NCBI RefSeq assembly: GCF_023022965.1
Contig: NZ_CP095462.1
Location: 2,294,001 to 2,358,000, forward strand
Direction: 5' to 3'
Length of the DNA: 64,000 bases
Origin: Ectobacillus sp. JY-23
Lineage (GTDB): Bacteria > Bacillota > Bacilli > Bacillales > Bacillaceae_G
The notes below the pieces were generated by a model. It did no database searches. It was not told the origin of the DNA and saw only the letters and a program-made list of their open reading frames with translations. The number at the start of each line of letters is the position of its first letter. Position 1 is the stretch's first letter. The translations under genes were made by a program, and so were the position numbers. Below are positions 47,200 through 57,139 of the stretch, piece by piece.

Positions 47200-47985
47200 A
47201 TGAGAGAAAAACTTTTATTAGAAAGACTCAATGAGATTGGAGCTAGTTTAGAAAAAACAGGGGATGCCTTGCTTTTACTAGGACTTGGTTCAGTTGGAAA
47301 TGAGCTAGGACGCTTAGACGAGTATTCCGATTTGGACTTTTTTGTGATTGCAAAGCCTACCTTGAAAACAAGGTTTATTAATCAATTAGATTGGCTTGAA
47401 TCTGTTCATCCTTTGGCTTATTCGTTTAAAAATACAAAAGACGGTTATAAGATATTGTTTGAAGACGGAATATATGGTGAGTTTGCCATATTTGAAGAAG
47501 AGGAAATGGAACACATTTTATTTTCTCCTGGACGCATTGTGTGGAAAGATCCTTCCTTTCAGAATCTAGATATTGTATCACCTGTAAGAAAGGCACCGCT
47601 GATACGACAACAGTCATTAAACCTCGCTATCAATGAAGCATTGACAAACTTATATGTGGGGCTTTGTAGGTACGCTAGGGGCGAAAAGCTATCTGGTATG
47701 AAATTTGTTCAAAGCCACGCATTAGATAACATCCTATCTGTACTCCATCTAATTGAACAAGAAGTAGCATACTATCCAGATATTTTTGGTAACGAGAGAC
47801 GTGTAGAAAAAAGATTTCCAGCATTCGCAGAAGTAATAGAACAAATGCTACAAGGATATGAGCAAGTACCAGCATCCGCTCTTACCATTTTAGGTTATTT
47901 AGAAGAAGTTTATCCTGTAAATCAAAGTATGTGTAAGGAAATCAGAAAATTAGCAGCTATTTGCAACACACCACATGAACACTAA
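47200..47985 (+). CDS. Nucleotidyltransferase-like protein
   Basis: 261-residue soluble protein. The start contains a pol-beta nucleotidyltransferase signature: GLGSVGNELGR, then YSDLDFFV (the Gly-Ser plus Asp-x-Asp pattern, about residues 29-51). The C-terminal part is helical. Such minimal nucleotidyltransferase folds occur in antibiotic adenylyltransferases and toxin/antitoxin MntA-like proteins, but no partner gene is next to it, so a function should not be assigned. ATG with GAGAGAAGGACACTAAA; the binding site lies immediately after the remnant MITE. Transcription may start inside the repeat. Confidence 0.78.
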   Translation: MREKLLLERLNEIGASLEKTGDALLLLGLGSVGNELGRLDEYSDLDFFVIAKPTLKTRFINQLDWLESVHPLAYSFKNTKDGYKILFEDGIYGEFAIFEEEEMEHILFSPGRIVWKDPSFQNLDIVSPVRKAPLIRQQSLNLAINEALTNLYVGLCRYARGEKLSGMKFVQSHALDNILSVLHLIEQEVAYYPDIFGNERRVEKRFPAFAEVIEQMLQGYEQVPASALTILGYLEEVYPVNQSMCKEIRKLAAICNTPHEH

Positions 47986-48009
47986 AATTAAAACAGAAGA
48001 CTTGCTAAA

Positions 48010-48056
48010 AGCTAGAACGCTTGGATAGAAATCCAAGCGTTCTAGCTACTTTATTT
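48010..48056. terminator. Strong bidirectional terminator
   Basis: A perfect 17 bp stem (48010-48026 with 48031-48047) with AGAA loop, between the convergent nucleotidyltransferase-like gene and the ABC permease gene; T-rich on the right, A-rich on the left. Confidence 0.92.
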
Positions 48057-49049
48057 TTAATTCGATATATCCTGCCGTGTGAACACCACAAACGCAATAA
48101 TGAGAGAAACAATACCCCAAATACTTAAATTCATCAGTGAGAAGCCCATGGACAAGCCTTTTAAGGTTGGTAGCTGCCCTGATAGGTAATCTGTTAGCTG
48201 CATGTTTACACTAAAGATATATTTAGCGCCTTCCCAAGCTGTTGCAAATCCGCTTAGAATGCCACCAGCAATAAGTGCAGCCAGCATCACACCCATGCCA
48301 GCTGGTGTATTGCGAATCAAGACCGAAACCATAAAGGAGATGGTGCCGACAACAATCGCGACGAACCAGGCAAGACCATATGCCATTAAAATATACTTCC
48401 ACTGCGGAATGAGATGCACATAACTTGTATTTAGACTTCCATTTTCTACCACAAACCCTGTTAAAATTGGTAAATGCCAGCCGCCATAACCAAATACAAT
48501 CCCAGATAACACATAAGCAATGATACCGACAAGCAGGACGATGAAGGAAACGAATAACAGCATCGTCACATACTTACTAAGCAAGATCTTCCACCTTCGT
48601 ATCGGTCGCGTCAGCAGCATTTTAATCGTGCCATCACTGCGGTCACCTGATACAAGATCAATCGCAACAATCATCACAAGAAGCGGAATAAAGAGCGTGA
48701 TGCCTTGCTCGATAAATGCACGAACAAACGTCGGCGCACCTGGTGCATTCGGGTTGATATCATTGTCGAGATAGTATTGCTGCTGCTGCACACTTACTTG
48801 GAGCCACTGTTTCCACTCTTCTGGTAAGCGGGAATTGTTGAGCCTGTTTTGCGTATCCACAATCTGCTGCTGCAGTGCTACCTTCCAGTCTGATGTCCCG
48901 AGACGCTTGATTGTTGTTTCTACCTGCTTAAACTGCGCGTATACGAAAATGGGAATGAGCACAACTAAAATTAATGCGATTACAAAAACACGTTTTTTGC
49001 GATAGATTTTTTCTGATTCATTGTATACAAGGTTAAAAAATTCACGCAT
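48057..49049 (-). CDS. ABC-2 type transporter permease
   Basis: 330-residue permease of an ABC exporter. One N-terminal hydrophobic segment (about 22-40), a long extracytoplasmic region with QQQIVDTQNRL and QQQQYYLDNDINPN, then about five membrane helices. SGDRSDGTIKMLLTRPIRRWKILLSKY is typical of ABC-2 permeases. The ATG at 49047-49049 follows GGAGGTGGAAGCA and overlaps the ATPase gene by 8 nt. Third gene of an SGNH hydrolase-ATPase-permease operon. Substrate unknown. Confidence 0.9.
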   Translation of the reverse strand: MREFFNLVYNESEKIYRKKRVFVIALILVVLIPIFVYAQFKQVETTIKRLGTSDWKVALQQQIVDTQNRLNNSRLPEEWKQWLQVSVQQQQYYLDNDINPNAPGAPTFVRAFIEQGITLFIPLLVMIVAIDLVSGDRSDGTIKMLLTRPIRRWKILLSKYVTMLLFVSFIVLLVGIIAYVLSGIVFGYGGWHLPILTGFVVENGSLNTSYVHLIPQWKYILMAYGLAWFVAIVVGTISFMVSVLIRNTPAGMGVMLAALIAGGILSGFATAWEGAKYIFSVNMQLTDYLSGQLPTLKGLSMGFSLMNLSIWGIVSLIIAFVVFTRQDISN

Positions 49050-49959
49050 TGCTTCCACCTCCAGTCAACTGCATGAACAAATCTTCCAGTGTTACCGCTA
49101 CCTCGCGCACGCCTTGTACTTCTACACCTTTCTCAATAAAAGCTTTATTATATGCGCTAATCATATGGACAGGCATGCGGCATACAACGATATTTCCATC
49201 ACGAGTAACCTCGCTAATTGCAGGATCCGCAAGCAGCATACTTTCCGCTGTTTCTGCTGGCGTAACAATCCATTCCACTTTATCAGCTGCTTTTTTAATG
49301 AGCTCATCAATAGTAGAAACTGTAATCATTTTACCGTGATTGATAATAGCAACGCGGTCGCACATCATTTGTACCTCACTTAGCAAATGACTCGAGATAA
49401 ATACACTGATATTGCGCTCTTTCACAAGGTTGTGAACAAACTCCCGTAGCTCGCGAATACCAGCTGGATCAAGCCCATTTGTCGGCTCATCCAAAATTAA
49501 TAGCTGGGGATCGCCAAGCAAGGCCTGGGCAATACCCAGACGCTGCTTCATTCCAAGTGAGTACGTTTTTACTTTATCATGAATGCGCTGATCTAAATGA
49601 ACCAGCTTGACAATCTCCATGATTTTTTCATCTGTCACATCACCAAGCATGCGCGCAAATTGCTTCAGATTTTCCCAGCCCGTTAAGTACGTATATAATT
49701 CTGGATTCTCTACAATGCTGCCAATTTGCTTCATCGCCTGGCGAAAATCCAGCCTCACATCATAACCGCCAATGGCAATTCGACCTTCTGTTGGCTTAAT
49801 CAGACCTACTAGCATACGAATGGTTGTTGTTTTGCCGGCGCCATTTGGTCCTAAAAAGCCAAACACCTCGCCGGATTTTACTTCAAAAGAGATATGTTCC
49901 ACAATCGTTTTTTTACCGATTACCTTCTTTAACCCATCTACCGCCAATACCGTACTCAT
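49042..49959 (-). CDS. ABC transporter ATP-binding protein
   Basis: 305-residue ATPase. Walker A GPNGAGKTTT near residues 36-45, Q-loop in IVENPELYTYLTG, signature YSLGMKQRLG, Walker B LLILDEPTNGLDP, then the switch His in SSHLLSE. The C-terminal extension of about 80 residues (after IINHGKMITV) is common in ABC-2 exporters of the bacitracin/lantibiotic-resistance or Na+ type. Starts within ATGA overlap with the SGNH hydrolase gene, and overlaps the permease gene at its end. Confidence 0.93.
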   Translation of the reverse strand: MSTVLAVDGLKKVIGKKTIVEHISFEVKSGEVFGFLGPNGAGKTTTIRMLVGLIKPTEGRIAIGGYDVRLDFRQAMKQIGSIVENPELYTYLTGWENLKQFARMLGDVTDEKIMEIVKLVHLDQRIHDKVKTYSLGMKQRLGIAQALLGDPQLLILDEPTNGLDPAGIRELREFVHNLVKERNISVFISSHLLSEVQMMCDRVAIINHGKMITVSTIDELIKKAADKVEWIVTPAETAESMLLADPAISEVTRDGNIVVCRMPVHMISAYNKAFIEKGVEVQGVREVAVTLEDLFMQLTGGGSNA

Positions 49960-50765
49960 TCTGCACCTCCGTTCTTAGCTACATCCAGTTTTGTTGTCAT
50001 ATTGTGCAAAAGACGCTCTGCCATTAATGCATATCCCGCTTCGTTTGGATGGAAATGGTCGGAGTATAGTAGCTTTGTTCCACTACTTTGAAATAAATCA
50101 AACGTCGGCACTACATACACACGTTCATAGTCTAATGCCGTTTTCTCTAAAGAGCTATTCCAGTCCGCGACGATACGTGATGTTCCCTTTAATTCCGGAA
50201 TATCCTCAAATGGATTATATAAGCCTATCCAAAAGATTGGACTATCTGGATTTACTTCACGAATTTTCGTCAAGATTGTTTTAGCATTCGCTTGAAATGT
50301 CTCTGTGTCTGGACGGTACTGTGTAAAATCAGTATTAACTAATGTTTCCCAGCCAGGGAAAAGATCATTTCCGCCAATTGTTAATACGATGACATCCGCC
50401 TGCCCAATTGTGTAACGGGCACCCTTGTCAGAAAGCTGCTTCATTAAATCCGGAGCCTTCGCACCGCTTACAGCTAAGTTCGTTAAAGTTGTCTTTTGAT
50501 CAAACTCCTCCTGTAGACCTTCCTTCACACGCCCGATATAGCCCGTTCCGTTTTTATCTCCTACTCCTCTTGTAAGAGAGTCGCCCAAACTCACAATTTG
50601 AAGGGTATCATTTTTCTTTGTCTTGATTTTGACTTCCGCCTGCTTCGGCACATTAGAGGCGCGCGGCTGCAGTACATCCTGGACCCCTGTCACAAATCCG
50701 TAGGCAAACAAGATAAAGGATGCCACTGTAATGGCAAGAAGTACTTTAATAACACCAGGTCTCAT
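49956..50765 (-). CDS. SGNH/GDSL-family hydrolase, membrane-anchored
   Basis: 269 residues. N-terminal hydrophobic segment (about 5-24) suggests a signal anchor or signal peptide, so the enzyme faces outward. Block I is VSLGDSLTRG with nucleophile S63, block III is IGGNDLFPG with the oxyanion Asn, block V is SDHFHPNEAGY with the Asp/His pair. Probably an esterase or lipase acting on a cell-envelope ester. The ATG at 50763-50765 has GATGGTG upstream; the frame is open 11 codons further. It is the first gene of a tightly coupled operon with an ABC-2 exporter. Confidence 0.88.
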   Translation of the reverse strand: MRPGVIKVLLAITVASFILFAYGFVTGVQDVLQPRASNVPKQAEVKIKTKKNDTLQIVSLGDSLTRGVGDKNGTGYIGRVKEGLQEEFDQKTTLTNLAVSGAKAPDLMKQLSDKGARYTIGQADVIVLTIGGNDLFPGWETLVNTDFTQYRPDTETFQANAKTILTKIREVNPDSPIFWIGLYNPFEDIPELKGTSRIVADWNSSLEKTALDYERVYVVPTFDLFQSSGTKLLYSDHFHPNEAGYALMAERLLHNMTTKLDVAKNGGAE

Positions 50766-50820
50766 GCATACACCATCTTTCTCTTTACGTAATTGCACAC
50801 ATTATATCAAAACGCTTTCG

Positions 50821-50859
50821 CAAAAGAAAAAGTTAGGGTCTTATGAACCCTAACTTTTT
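50821..50859 (-). terminator. Terminator of hom-thrC-thrB
   Basis: AAAAAGTTAGGGT (50827-50839) pairs with ACCCTAACTTTTT (50847-50859), followed on the minus strand by UUUUCUUUUG. Confidence 0.88.
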
Positions 50860-50904
50860 TATAGTTATGAATTTTTTAACAATAAACCTTACAAAATAAT
50901 GCGT

Positions 50905-51828
50905 TTATGAGCTTTGAATTGTCTCATCATAATGTATAACAACTTTACTACCTTCATTCACAATTTGTAGCACCTCTACAACACAATCCGAAAAGTAGGG
51001 TCTGAGTTCTGCTTGTATGGAGGCAGCCGCTCCTTTTCTCACATAACAAAGAACTGCAGGCCCAGCTCCGCTTAATGCGTATCCGTATATATCAGGATGC
51101 TCAGGCATGGCGCGCAGTGCTCTGAGCTCCGGGACGAACAACTCACGATACGGCTGATGAAATAAATCTCGTTTCATCGCTTCTCCTGCCAGAGACCAAT
51201 CTTCTTTTAACAGAGCAGCCACTAACAGGTTGCTGACGCCGCTGCCTTGGACAGCTTCCGCATAGGAGAGCGTGGCAGGAAGTACGCTGCGGGCATCTGA
51301 TGTTTTAAGCTCATAGGAAGGAATAATAGCGACAAGCTCCAGTTGATCAATTTGCTGATGAACAAGCATAGCCTTTTGTCCATCGTATGTTCCAACAACA
51401 AGACCACCGTAAAGCGATGCACCGACGTTATCCATGTGTCCTTCCATAATCGAACTGATATCCAGTTTTTCTTGCATGGTCATATTCAGTCTACAAAGTG
51501 TATTTGCCAATTCAATACCCGCAATAATAGCAGAAGCACTGCTTCCAAGGCCGCGCGTCAGCGGAATATCACTCGTCACTTCTAAGCGACAATATGGCAA
51601 GGTTACGCTATATTCGGCAGCGACGGCAAGCGCCGTTTGAAACAATAAATTACTTTCATCCTTCGGGATTCCCTCCAGCATCGCTGACTTTGCCTCGCAA
51701 AGCCAGGAGTCAGAGGAATATACATCTACTTGTAGATATTTATTAATCGCGAGGCCGATTGAGTCAAAGCCCGGCCCCAGATTAGCGGTGCTGCCTGGTA
51801 CTTGTATCGTAAACATGGGAAGCGTCAT
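50905..51828 (-). CDS. thrB: Homoserine kinase
   Basis: Phosphorylates homoserine to O-phosphohomoserine on the threonine branch. 307 residues, GHMP kinase family. N-terminal [17 protein letters not shown], the ATP-binding loop [16 protein letters not shown], and [14 protein letters not shown] near the C-terminus. ATG at 51826-51828 overlaps the thrC TGA (ATGA), with AGGGGGCGG upstream; a second ATG four codons later is possible but further from the site. Last gene of hom-thrC-thrB. Confidence 0.96.
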   Translation of the reverse strand: MTLPMFTIQVPGSTANLGPGFDSIGLAINKYLQVDVYSSDSWLCEAKSAMLEGIPKDESNLLFQTALAVAAEYSVTLPYCRLEVTSDIPLTRGLGSSASAIIAGIELANTLCRLNMTMQEKLDISSIMEGHMDNVGASLYGGLVVGTYDGQKAMLVHQQIDQLELVAIIPSYELKTSDARSVLPATLSYAEAVQGSGVSNLLVAALLKEDWSLAGEAMKRDLFHQPYRELFVPELRALRAMPEHPDIYGYALSGAGPAVLCYVRKGAAASIQAELRPYFSDCVVEVLQIVNEGSKVVIHYDETIQSS

Positions 51829-52886
51829 TGAAGCACCGCCCCCTGAATATGTGCAAACACAACCTTTTCATCATTCGGAAGTACAATTGGTTTTATGTTT
51901 TTCACATCAATTGCGGTATTCGCATCCTTCAAGCCATTCCCTGTCAAGACGGCAACGACACGGGAGCCCTTTGGAATTTCGCCGCGCTCAATCTGCTTGC
52001 GAACCCCTGCGATGGACGCACAGGAGCCTGGCTCGGCAAAAACGCCCTCTGCTTGCGCAAGCAACTCATACGCAGCAAGGATTTCCTCATCTGTTACTTC
52101 ATCAATTTTACCTTGTGAATCAATGGCAGCTTTGACAGCCTTATCCCAGCTTGCTGGGTTACCAATGCGAATGGCAGTCGCAATTGTTTCTGGTTCTTCA
52201 ATTTTATAGCCGCGTACAATTGGCGCCGCGCCGGATGCCTGAAAGCCGCGCATTTGCGGCAGCCCCGTCCCTTTTTCCTCATGGTACTCCGTAAAGCCCT
52301 TCCAGTATGCGCTAATGTTACCGGCATTGCCCACAGGGATTGCTAATACATCTGGGGACTGCCCTAACGCATCGCAAATTTCAAAGGCAGCCGTTTTCTG
52401 CCCTTCCAAACGATACGGGTTAACTGAGTTTACAAGTGCTACAGGTGCCTCTTCACTCAGCTTGCGTACCATCTGCAGGGCATGATCAAAGTTGCCATCA
52501 ATGCTGATAATTTCCGCTCCGTACATAACAGCTTGGGCTAGCTTCCCATACGCAATCTTTCCATTGGGAATCATAACAATACATTTCATACCAGCGCGTG
52601 CCGCATAAGCAGCGGCAGAAGCAGAGGTATTACCTGTAGAGGCGCAAATCACTGTCTTGCTTCCTGCTTCTTTAGCCTTTGCAACGGCCATGACCATGCC
52701 GCGATCTTTAAAGGATCCGGTTGGATTCGCCCCCTCTACTTTGACATATAGCTCTATATCCCATTCTTTTGAAAGCTTTTCCAGATGAATAAGTGGTGTG
52801 TTGCCTTCGTGAAGTGTAAGAAGCGGTGTTTCGGCTGTAATCGGTAAATATTGTTTATATTGCGTTAATAATCCCTTCCATGTCAT
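51825..52886 (-). CDS. thrC: Threonine synthase
   Basis: PLP-dependent conversion of O-phosphohomoserine to threonine. 353 residues, the short Bacillus class. The PLP-binding Lys is in [13 protein letters not shown]; the phosphate-cradle motif is [17 protein letters not shown] overlaps the hom stop in ATGA and the stop overlaps thrB, so the three genes are translationally chained. Confidence 0.97.
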   Translation of the reverse strand: MTWKGLLTQYKQYLPITAETPLLTLHEGNTPLIHLEKLSKEWDIELYVKVEGANPTGSFKDRGMVMAVAKAKEAGSKTVICASTGNTSASAAAYAARAGMKCIVMIPNGKIAYGKLAQAVMYGAEIISIDGNFDHALQMVRKLSEEAPVALVNSVNPYRLEGQKTAAFEICDALGQSPDVLAIPVGNAGNISAYWKGFTEYHEEKGTGLPQMRGFQASGAAPIVRGYKIEEPETIATAIRIGNPASWDKAVKAAIDSQGKIDEVTDEEILAAYELLAQAEGVFAEPGSCASIAGVRKQIERGEIPKGSRVVAVLTGNGLKDANTAIDVKNIKPIVLPNDEKVVFAHIQGAVLQ

Positions 52887-54178
52887 TTGCTGTCACCTTC
52901 AATTCGATAGCTTGCCTTCACACACTTTACCGCATCTAGCTCCTCTAGCTTATGTAAAAGAGTTTGATAGTTTTCCAGCGTCGCACGATGTGTTACAATG
53001 ACAATTTCAGCCGCGCCTTTTTCTTCAAGTGGCATTTGAATAATCTTCTCAAAGCTAGCATCATAGGAAGAAAACAAAGAGGTAATTTTAGCAAACACAC
53101 CCACTTCATCCTTCACATGCAAACGAAGGAAGTACTTAGCCAGAACCTCTCGATCTTCTTTTAAAACTTTTTCATATTGCGGGGACACCGCACTATTTCC
53201 TGTTACACCTAATCTCATATTCTTCATAACTGCGACAAGATCGGATACGACAGCCGTCGCAGTTGGCAGGCTTCCCGCACCCGGGCCATAAAACATCGTT
53301 TCCCCCACAGCTTCTCCATATACATATACAGCATTAAACTCATTTTGAACGGAAGAAAGCGGGTGCTTATTCGGCAATAAAGTTGGCTCTACACTGACCT
53401 CAAGTTTATTGCCATCCCGCTTTGCAAGCCCGATTAGCTTCATCGTATAACCGAGATCACGGCTATATGCCAAATCCTCTTCCGTGATAGATGTAATTCC
53501 CTTAACCTTGACATCCGCCAGCTCCACATTTGTTGAAAACCCGAGTGTTGCTAAGATTGTCATCTTTCGTGCCGCATCTAGACCTTCCACATCTGAGCTT
53601 GGATCAGCCTCCGCAAAGCCGAGGTCCTGCGCTTCTTTTAATACATCTTCATATGCTTTTCCTTCGTTAGACATTTTCGTTAAAATAAAGTTTGTTGTAC
53701 CGTTTACAATCCCCATCATCTTTGTGATGCGATCGGATGAAAAACCGTCCACAATGCTTCTTAAAATCGGAATACCTCCCGCAACACTCGCCTCATAAAA
53801 AAGGTCGCATTTATGCTCTTTGGCAACCGCAAGCAGCTCTGTTCCATACAGAGCCATCAAATCCTTGTTTGCAGTCACAACATGCTTCCCATTTCGCAGC
53901 GCCTGCAGTATACATTGTCTTGCTTGTTCTACACCGCCCATTACTTCAATGATGACATCAATTTCCTCACTATTTATAACCTCATCTGCATCCGTTGTTA
54001 ACAGGGCAGGATTGATGGCGACATCTCTTTCTTTTTCCGGATTTTGCACAAGCACCTTCGCAACTTTAACAGGACAGCCAATTTGATGAGCCAAGCGATC
54101 TTGATGAGATGCAATAATTTTGACTACCCCGCTGCCAACAGTTCCAAGACCTAGTAGTCCTACTTTAATTTCAACCAT
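52883..54178 (-). CDS. hom: Homoserine dehydrogenase
   Basis: NAD(P)H-dependent reduction of aspartate semialdehyde to homoserine, the branch point to threonine and methionine. 431 residues. Rossmann motif [14 protein letters not shown], catalytic region [14 protein letters not shown] with [14 protein letters not shown], and a C-terminal ACT domain (about 350-425; [16 protein letters not shown]) for feedback control by threonine. ATG with GGGGTGGGGAAAG. First gene of hom-thrC-thrB, with a good promoter upstream. Confidence 0.97.
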   Translation of the reverse strand: MVEIKVGLLGLGTVGSGVVKIIASHQDRLAHQIGCPVKVAKVLVQNPEKERDVAINPALLTTDADEVINSEEIDVIIEVMGGVEQARQCILQALRNGKHVVTANKDLMALYGTELLAVAKEHKCDLFYEASVAGGIPILRSIVDGFSSDRITKMMGIVNGTTNFILTKMSNEGKAYEDVLKEAQDLGFAEADPSSDVEGLDAARKMTILATLGFSTNVELADVKVKGITSITEEDLAYSRDLGYTMKLIGLAKRDGNKLEVSVEPTLLPNKHPLSSVQNEFNAVYVYGEAVGETMFYGPGAGSLPTATAVVSDLVAVMKNMRLGVTGNSAVSPQYEKVLKEDREVLAKYFLRLHVKDEVGVFAKITSLFSSYDASFEKIIQMPLEEKGAAEIVIVTHRATLENYQTLLHKLEELDAVKCVKASYRIEGDSK

Positions 54179-54209
54179 CTTTCCCCACCCCTTCGTTTAT
54201 TTATCTGCA

Positions 54210-54238
54210 ATTATATAGGCTGTATATTTTAAAAACAA
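54210..54238 (-). promoter_or_regulatory. Predicted sigma-A promoter of hom-thrC-thrB
   Basis: -35 TTGTTT (54233-54238), 17 nt spacer, -10 TATAAT (54210-54215) on the minus strand. No T-box leader is seen between it and hom. Confidence 0.6.
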
Positions 54239-54323
54239 TGTTTTTTGAACATTCAGAATATAAAAAATCACTTTGCGTATAGTAATCGTTTTCAAATACA
54301 CTTCATTTAAATCTCAAGAAAAG

Positions 54324-54356
54324 TATATATAAAAAGGCAGTCATTGCTGCCTTTTT
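54324..54356 (-). terminator. Terminator of metY-metA
   Basis: AAAAAGGCAG (54331-54340) pairs with CTGCCTTTTT (54347-54356), ending in U's on the minus strand, 20 nt past metA. Confidence 0.88.
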
Positions 54357-54376
54357 GCAACCTTATATTCAACCTA

Positions 54377-55282
54377 TCACAAGATATAAGGCGTTGTTTG
54401 ATAGACGTAATAATTGAGCCAATTTGAAAAAAGTAAATTTCCATGACTCCGCCAAGCCACAAACGGCTCTTGATTTGGATCGTTGTGCGGATAATAATTT
54501 TTAGGTACGTTAATAGGTATACCTTTCGCGATATCGCGCTCATATTCTTTCTTTAACGTATCTCTCGAATATTCACTGTGCCCCAAAATGAAGATATTCT
54601 TACCGGCGTTATCTGCCACAAGATGGACGCCAGCTTCTTCTGAACACGCCAACACATGCAGATCAGCAACACTCTCAATATCTACTGCACGTACTTCTGT
54701 GTGACGAGAGTGAGGGGCAAAGAAACGTTCATCAAACCCTCTAAGCAGCGGCAGGTTGCGCTCTTTTATTTCATGCTCAAACACACCAAACATTTTTTGA
54801 GGTAAGTCATATTTCGGCACCCCATAGTGATAATAAAGACCTGCTTGTGCCCCCCAGCAAATATGAAGCGTAGAAGTGACATTTGTCACTGAAAATTCCA
54901 TAATTCGTTTTAACTCTTCCCAGTAATCTACCTCCTCAAAAGGAAGTGTCTCGACAGGCGCACCAGTGATGACCAAGCCATCAAAGCGTTCATTTTCGAT
55001 ATCGCGAAATGTTTTATAAAAGCTAGTTAAATGCTCCTTCGATACATTTTTGGAATGGTGAGATTCCATATGAAGCAAGTGTACATCAACCTGAAGGGGC
55101 GTATTTCCAAGCAGACGCAATAGCTGCGCCTCCGTTTCTTGTTTGGTGGGCATTAAATTGAGAATGGCGATTTTTAACTCCCGAATATCTTGCGTCGTTG
55201 CCCGCTCCTTTGTCATCACGAAAATATTTTCGCTCTCGAGAACCTGACGAGCTGGCAAATCCTTATCCACGATAATGGGCAT
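54377..55282 (-). CDS. metA: Homoserine O-acetyltransferase, MetA family
   Basis: Activates homoserine for methionine synthesis. 301 residues. The catalytic Cys142 is in [12 protein letters not shown]235 and E237 in GHSEYSRDT. Residue 111 is Glu (GAPVETLP), the position that in the Bacillus cereus enzyme favours acetyl-CoA over succinyl-CoA; hence acetyltransferase rather than succinyltransferase. ATG with AGGAGGTAAGCAAT, inside the metY 3' end (20 nt overlap). It makes the substrate of the co-transcribed MetY. Confidence 0.96.
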   Translation of the reverse strand: MPIIVDKDLPARQVLESENIFVMTKERATTQDIRELKIAILNLMPTKQETEAQLLRLLGNTPLQVDVHLLHMESHHSKNVSKEHLTSFYKTFRDIENERFDGLVITGAPVETLPFEEVDYWEELKRIMEFSVTNVTSTLHICWGAQAGLYYHYGVPKYDLPQKMFGVFEHEIKERNLPLLRGFDERFFAPHSRHTEVRAVDIESVADLHVLACSEEAGVHLVADNAGKNIFILGHSEYSRDTLKKEYERDIAKGIPINVPKNYYPHNDPNQEPFVAWRSHGNLLFSNWLNYYVYQTTPYIL

Positions 55283-56564
55283 ATTGCTTACCTCCTGATA
55301 ACGCTTGATTGAGGTCTGCGATCAAGTCCTCCACATCCTCAATTCCCACAGATAAGCGGACTAAATCCGGTGTCACACCTGCGAGGCGCTGCTGCTGCTC
55401 TGTTAACTGGCGATGCGTTGTGCTGGCAGGATGAATGACCGATGTACGCGCATCTGCAACATGTGTAACAAGTGCCGCTAGTTTTACTTGTTCAATAAAC
55501 TCCCTCGCTGCGTTTGCACCACCCTTTACCCCGAATGTTAGTACACCACTAGCGCCCTTTTTCAAATATTTTTCCGCCAAGCTATACTGCGTACTGCTTT
55601 CGAGACCTGGATAATGAATCCAGCTGATGCGTTCATCCTTCTCAAGCCACTTTGCAATCTCTAGCGCATTTTGACTATGGCGGTCCATACGCAAATGGAG
55701 CGTTTCGAGGCCAATGTTGCTGATGTATGCATTAAACGGACTCATACAGTTTCCGTAATCGCGAAGCAGTTGTACGCGCGCTTTTACAATATAAGCTGCG
55801 GCACCAAAGTCTTTTACGTACTGTACACCATGATACGTGGCATCCGGTTCAACCAGTTCCTGATATTTTCCGTTATCCCAGTTAAAATTACCGCCATCAA
55901 TCACAATTCCTCCAAGAGAGCTGGCATGACCGTCAATGTACTTTGTTGTGGAATGCACGACAATATTAGCACCGTGGGCAAAAGGTTGACATAAGTAAGG
56001 CGTTGCCAGTGTGTTATCAATCACTAGTGGTACATCAAGCTCCTTTGCTGCCTTTGTAAACTCTTCAAAGTTAAGTACATTCATCGCCGGGTTTCCAAGC
56101 GTTTCTCCGTATACAAGCTTTGTATTTTGCTTGCCTAGCTTCACAATTTCTTCCGCAGGTAGGTTTGGATCAAAAAAAGTAACTTCAATGCCGAGCTTAC
56201 GTAGGCTCACGCCAAATAAATTAAAGGTGCCTCCGTAAACTGTGGATGAGCAAAGAAGATGATCTCCTGCGTTACAAATATTTAAAATCGCCAGCATAAT
56301 GGCAGCCTGACCGGACGCGGTAGCTACTGCCCCGACGCCGCCCTCCAGTTGACTTAACTTTTGCTCAAACGCATTGATAGTTGGGTTACCAATACGCGTA
56401 TAGATATAGCCTTCCGCCTGTAAATTAAACAGAGCTGCTAAGTCGTCTGGTGTATCATATTTATAAGTTGTACTTTGATATAATGGCAGTACACGTGGCT
56501 CTCCATTCTTTGGTGTATATCCGCCCTGCACACAAATTGTCCCTTGCTTCCATTGCTCTCCCAT
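55263..56564 (-). CDS. metY: O-acetylhomoserine sulfhydrylase
   Basis: PLP-dependent O-acetylhomoserine aminocarboxypropyltransferase, making homocysteine from O-acetylhomoserine and sulfide. 433 residues, Cys/Met metabolism family. Tyr-Arg pair in [11 protein letters not shown], GxA region [16 protein letters not shown] Lys in [13 protein letters not shown] at 56562-56564 with GAGAGGGTGTTTGAA. First gene of metY-metA under a SAM-I riboswitch. A MITE-like element separates the riboswitch terminator from the gene, lengthening the leader by about 170 nt. Confidence 0.97.
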   Translation of the reverse strand: MGEQWKQGTICVQGGYTPKNGEPRVLPLYQSTTYKYDTPDDLAALFNLQAEGYIYTRIGNPTINAFEQKLSQLEGGVGAVATASGQAAIMLAILNICNAGDHLLCSSTVYGGTFNLFGVSLRKLGIEVTFFDPNLPAEEIVKLGKQNTKLVYGETLGNPAMNVLNFEEFTKAAKELDVPLVIDNTLATPYLCQPFAHGANIVVHSTTKYIDGHASSLGGIVIDGGNFNWDNGKYQELVEPDATYHGVQYVKDFGAAAYIVKARVQLLRDYGNCMSPFNAYISNIGLETLHLRMDRHSQNALEIAKWLEKDERISWIHYPGLESSTQYSLAEKYLKKGASGVLTFGVKGGANAAREFIEQVKLAALVTHVADARTSVIHPASTTHRQLTEQQQRLAGVTPDLVRLSVGIEDVEDLIADLNQALSGGKQYAHYRG

Positions 56565-56590
56565 TTCAAACACCCTCTCTGATATAAAAT

Positions 56591-56759
56591 AGCTCTGTTC
56601 AAGTTTGTTGTTGATTTCCGCAGGGGTTCGCTTTCAGCGGACAGTTAAAGAGTCTCCTCAGCGCTATGAGCCTGCGATGTCTCCCCTTGACTCTCTTAGT
56701 CTCACCCCTTCACTCTCATCAACAAGTTTCAATTAGAAACATCAGACTTTAACACAGCC
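56591..56759. repeat. MITE-like element inside the metY leader
   Basis: 169 bp, same orientation as the 4.74 kb copy. Flanked by TATAAAAT (56583-56590) and TATAAATA (56760-56767), which match at 6 of 8 positions. The right end is AGACTTTAACACAGCC. It abuts the U tract of the riboswitch terminator. Confidence 0.88.
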
Positions 56760-56763
56760 TATA

Positions 56764-56930
56764 AATAAAAAACTGCTTCTCTCGCCCAAAGGCAAAAGAA
56801 GCAGTCCTATTACACGTTCGACCATACTTCTCTTATCTTTCAGCATTATTCTGCAGGATGTAGCACAATTCCGTTACCGGCTGTTGCTAAGGTTTCACTG
56901 GGCCTGATCCCTCCACCTATTCTTGATAAG
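56764..56930 (-). promoter_or_regulatory. SAM-I (S-box) riboswitch with terminator
   Basis: On the minus strand the aptamer (about 56930-56832) begins CTTATCAAGAATAGGTGG, continues with AGGGATCAGGCCCAGTGAAACC and TAGCAACAGCCGG, and ends GCTGAAAGATAAG; CTTATC (56925-56930) and GATAAG (56832-56837) form P1. These are the conserved S-box elements. The terminator stem ACTGCTTCT/AGAAGCAGT (56772-56805) with a U tract follows. When SAM is abundant, transcription should end before metY-metA. Confidence 0.95.
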
Positions 56931-56948
56931 ACGTATGAAATTAGCTTG

Positions 56949-56977
56949 ATTTTATATACAAATCACAGAAAAGTCAA
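56949..56977 (-). promoter_or_regulatory. Predicted promoter of metY-metA
   Basis: -35 TTGACT (56972-56977), 17 nt spacer, -10 TAAAAT (56949-56954), placing the transcript start about 10-12 nt before the riboswitch P1. Confidence 0.7.
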
Positions 56978-57139
56978 ATTATTTTTTTGATTTTTAAAAT
57001 TATTTACCTTAATTATCAAAGACTTTTTCAACGTGTTCTAAACACATATTGTAAATCACATAAAGTTATTTTATTAAGGTCACTTTTTTAACATAATAAT
57101 TTTTTACAATCACTCATTCCCTATCTTGAATATAATACG

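Noticed and set aside
47200-47985. MntA-type antitoxin of a HEPN/MNT pair
   Set aside because: The nucleotidyltransferase signature is present, but no HEPN partner gene lies next to it.
48057-50765. Bacteriocin export or immunity locus
   Set aside because: The ABC-2 exporter has no small precursor-peptide gene or modification enzyme beside it; the SGNH hydrolase gives no support for this.
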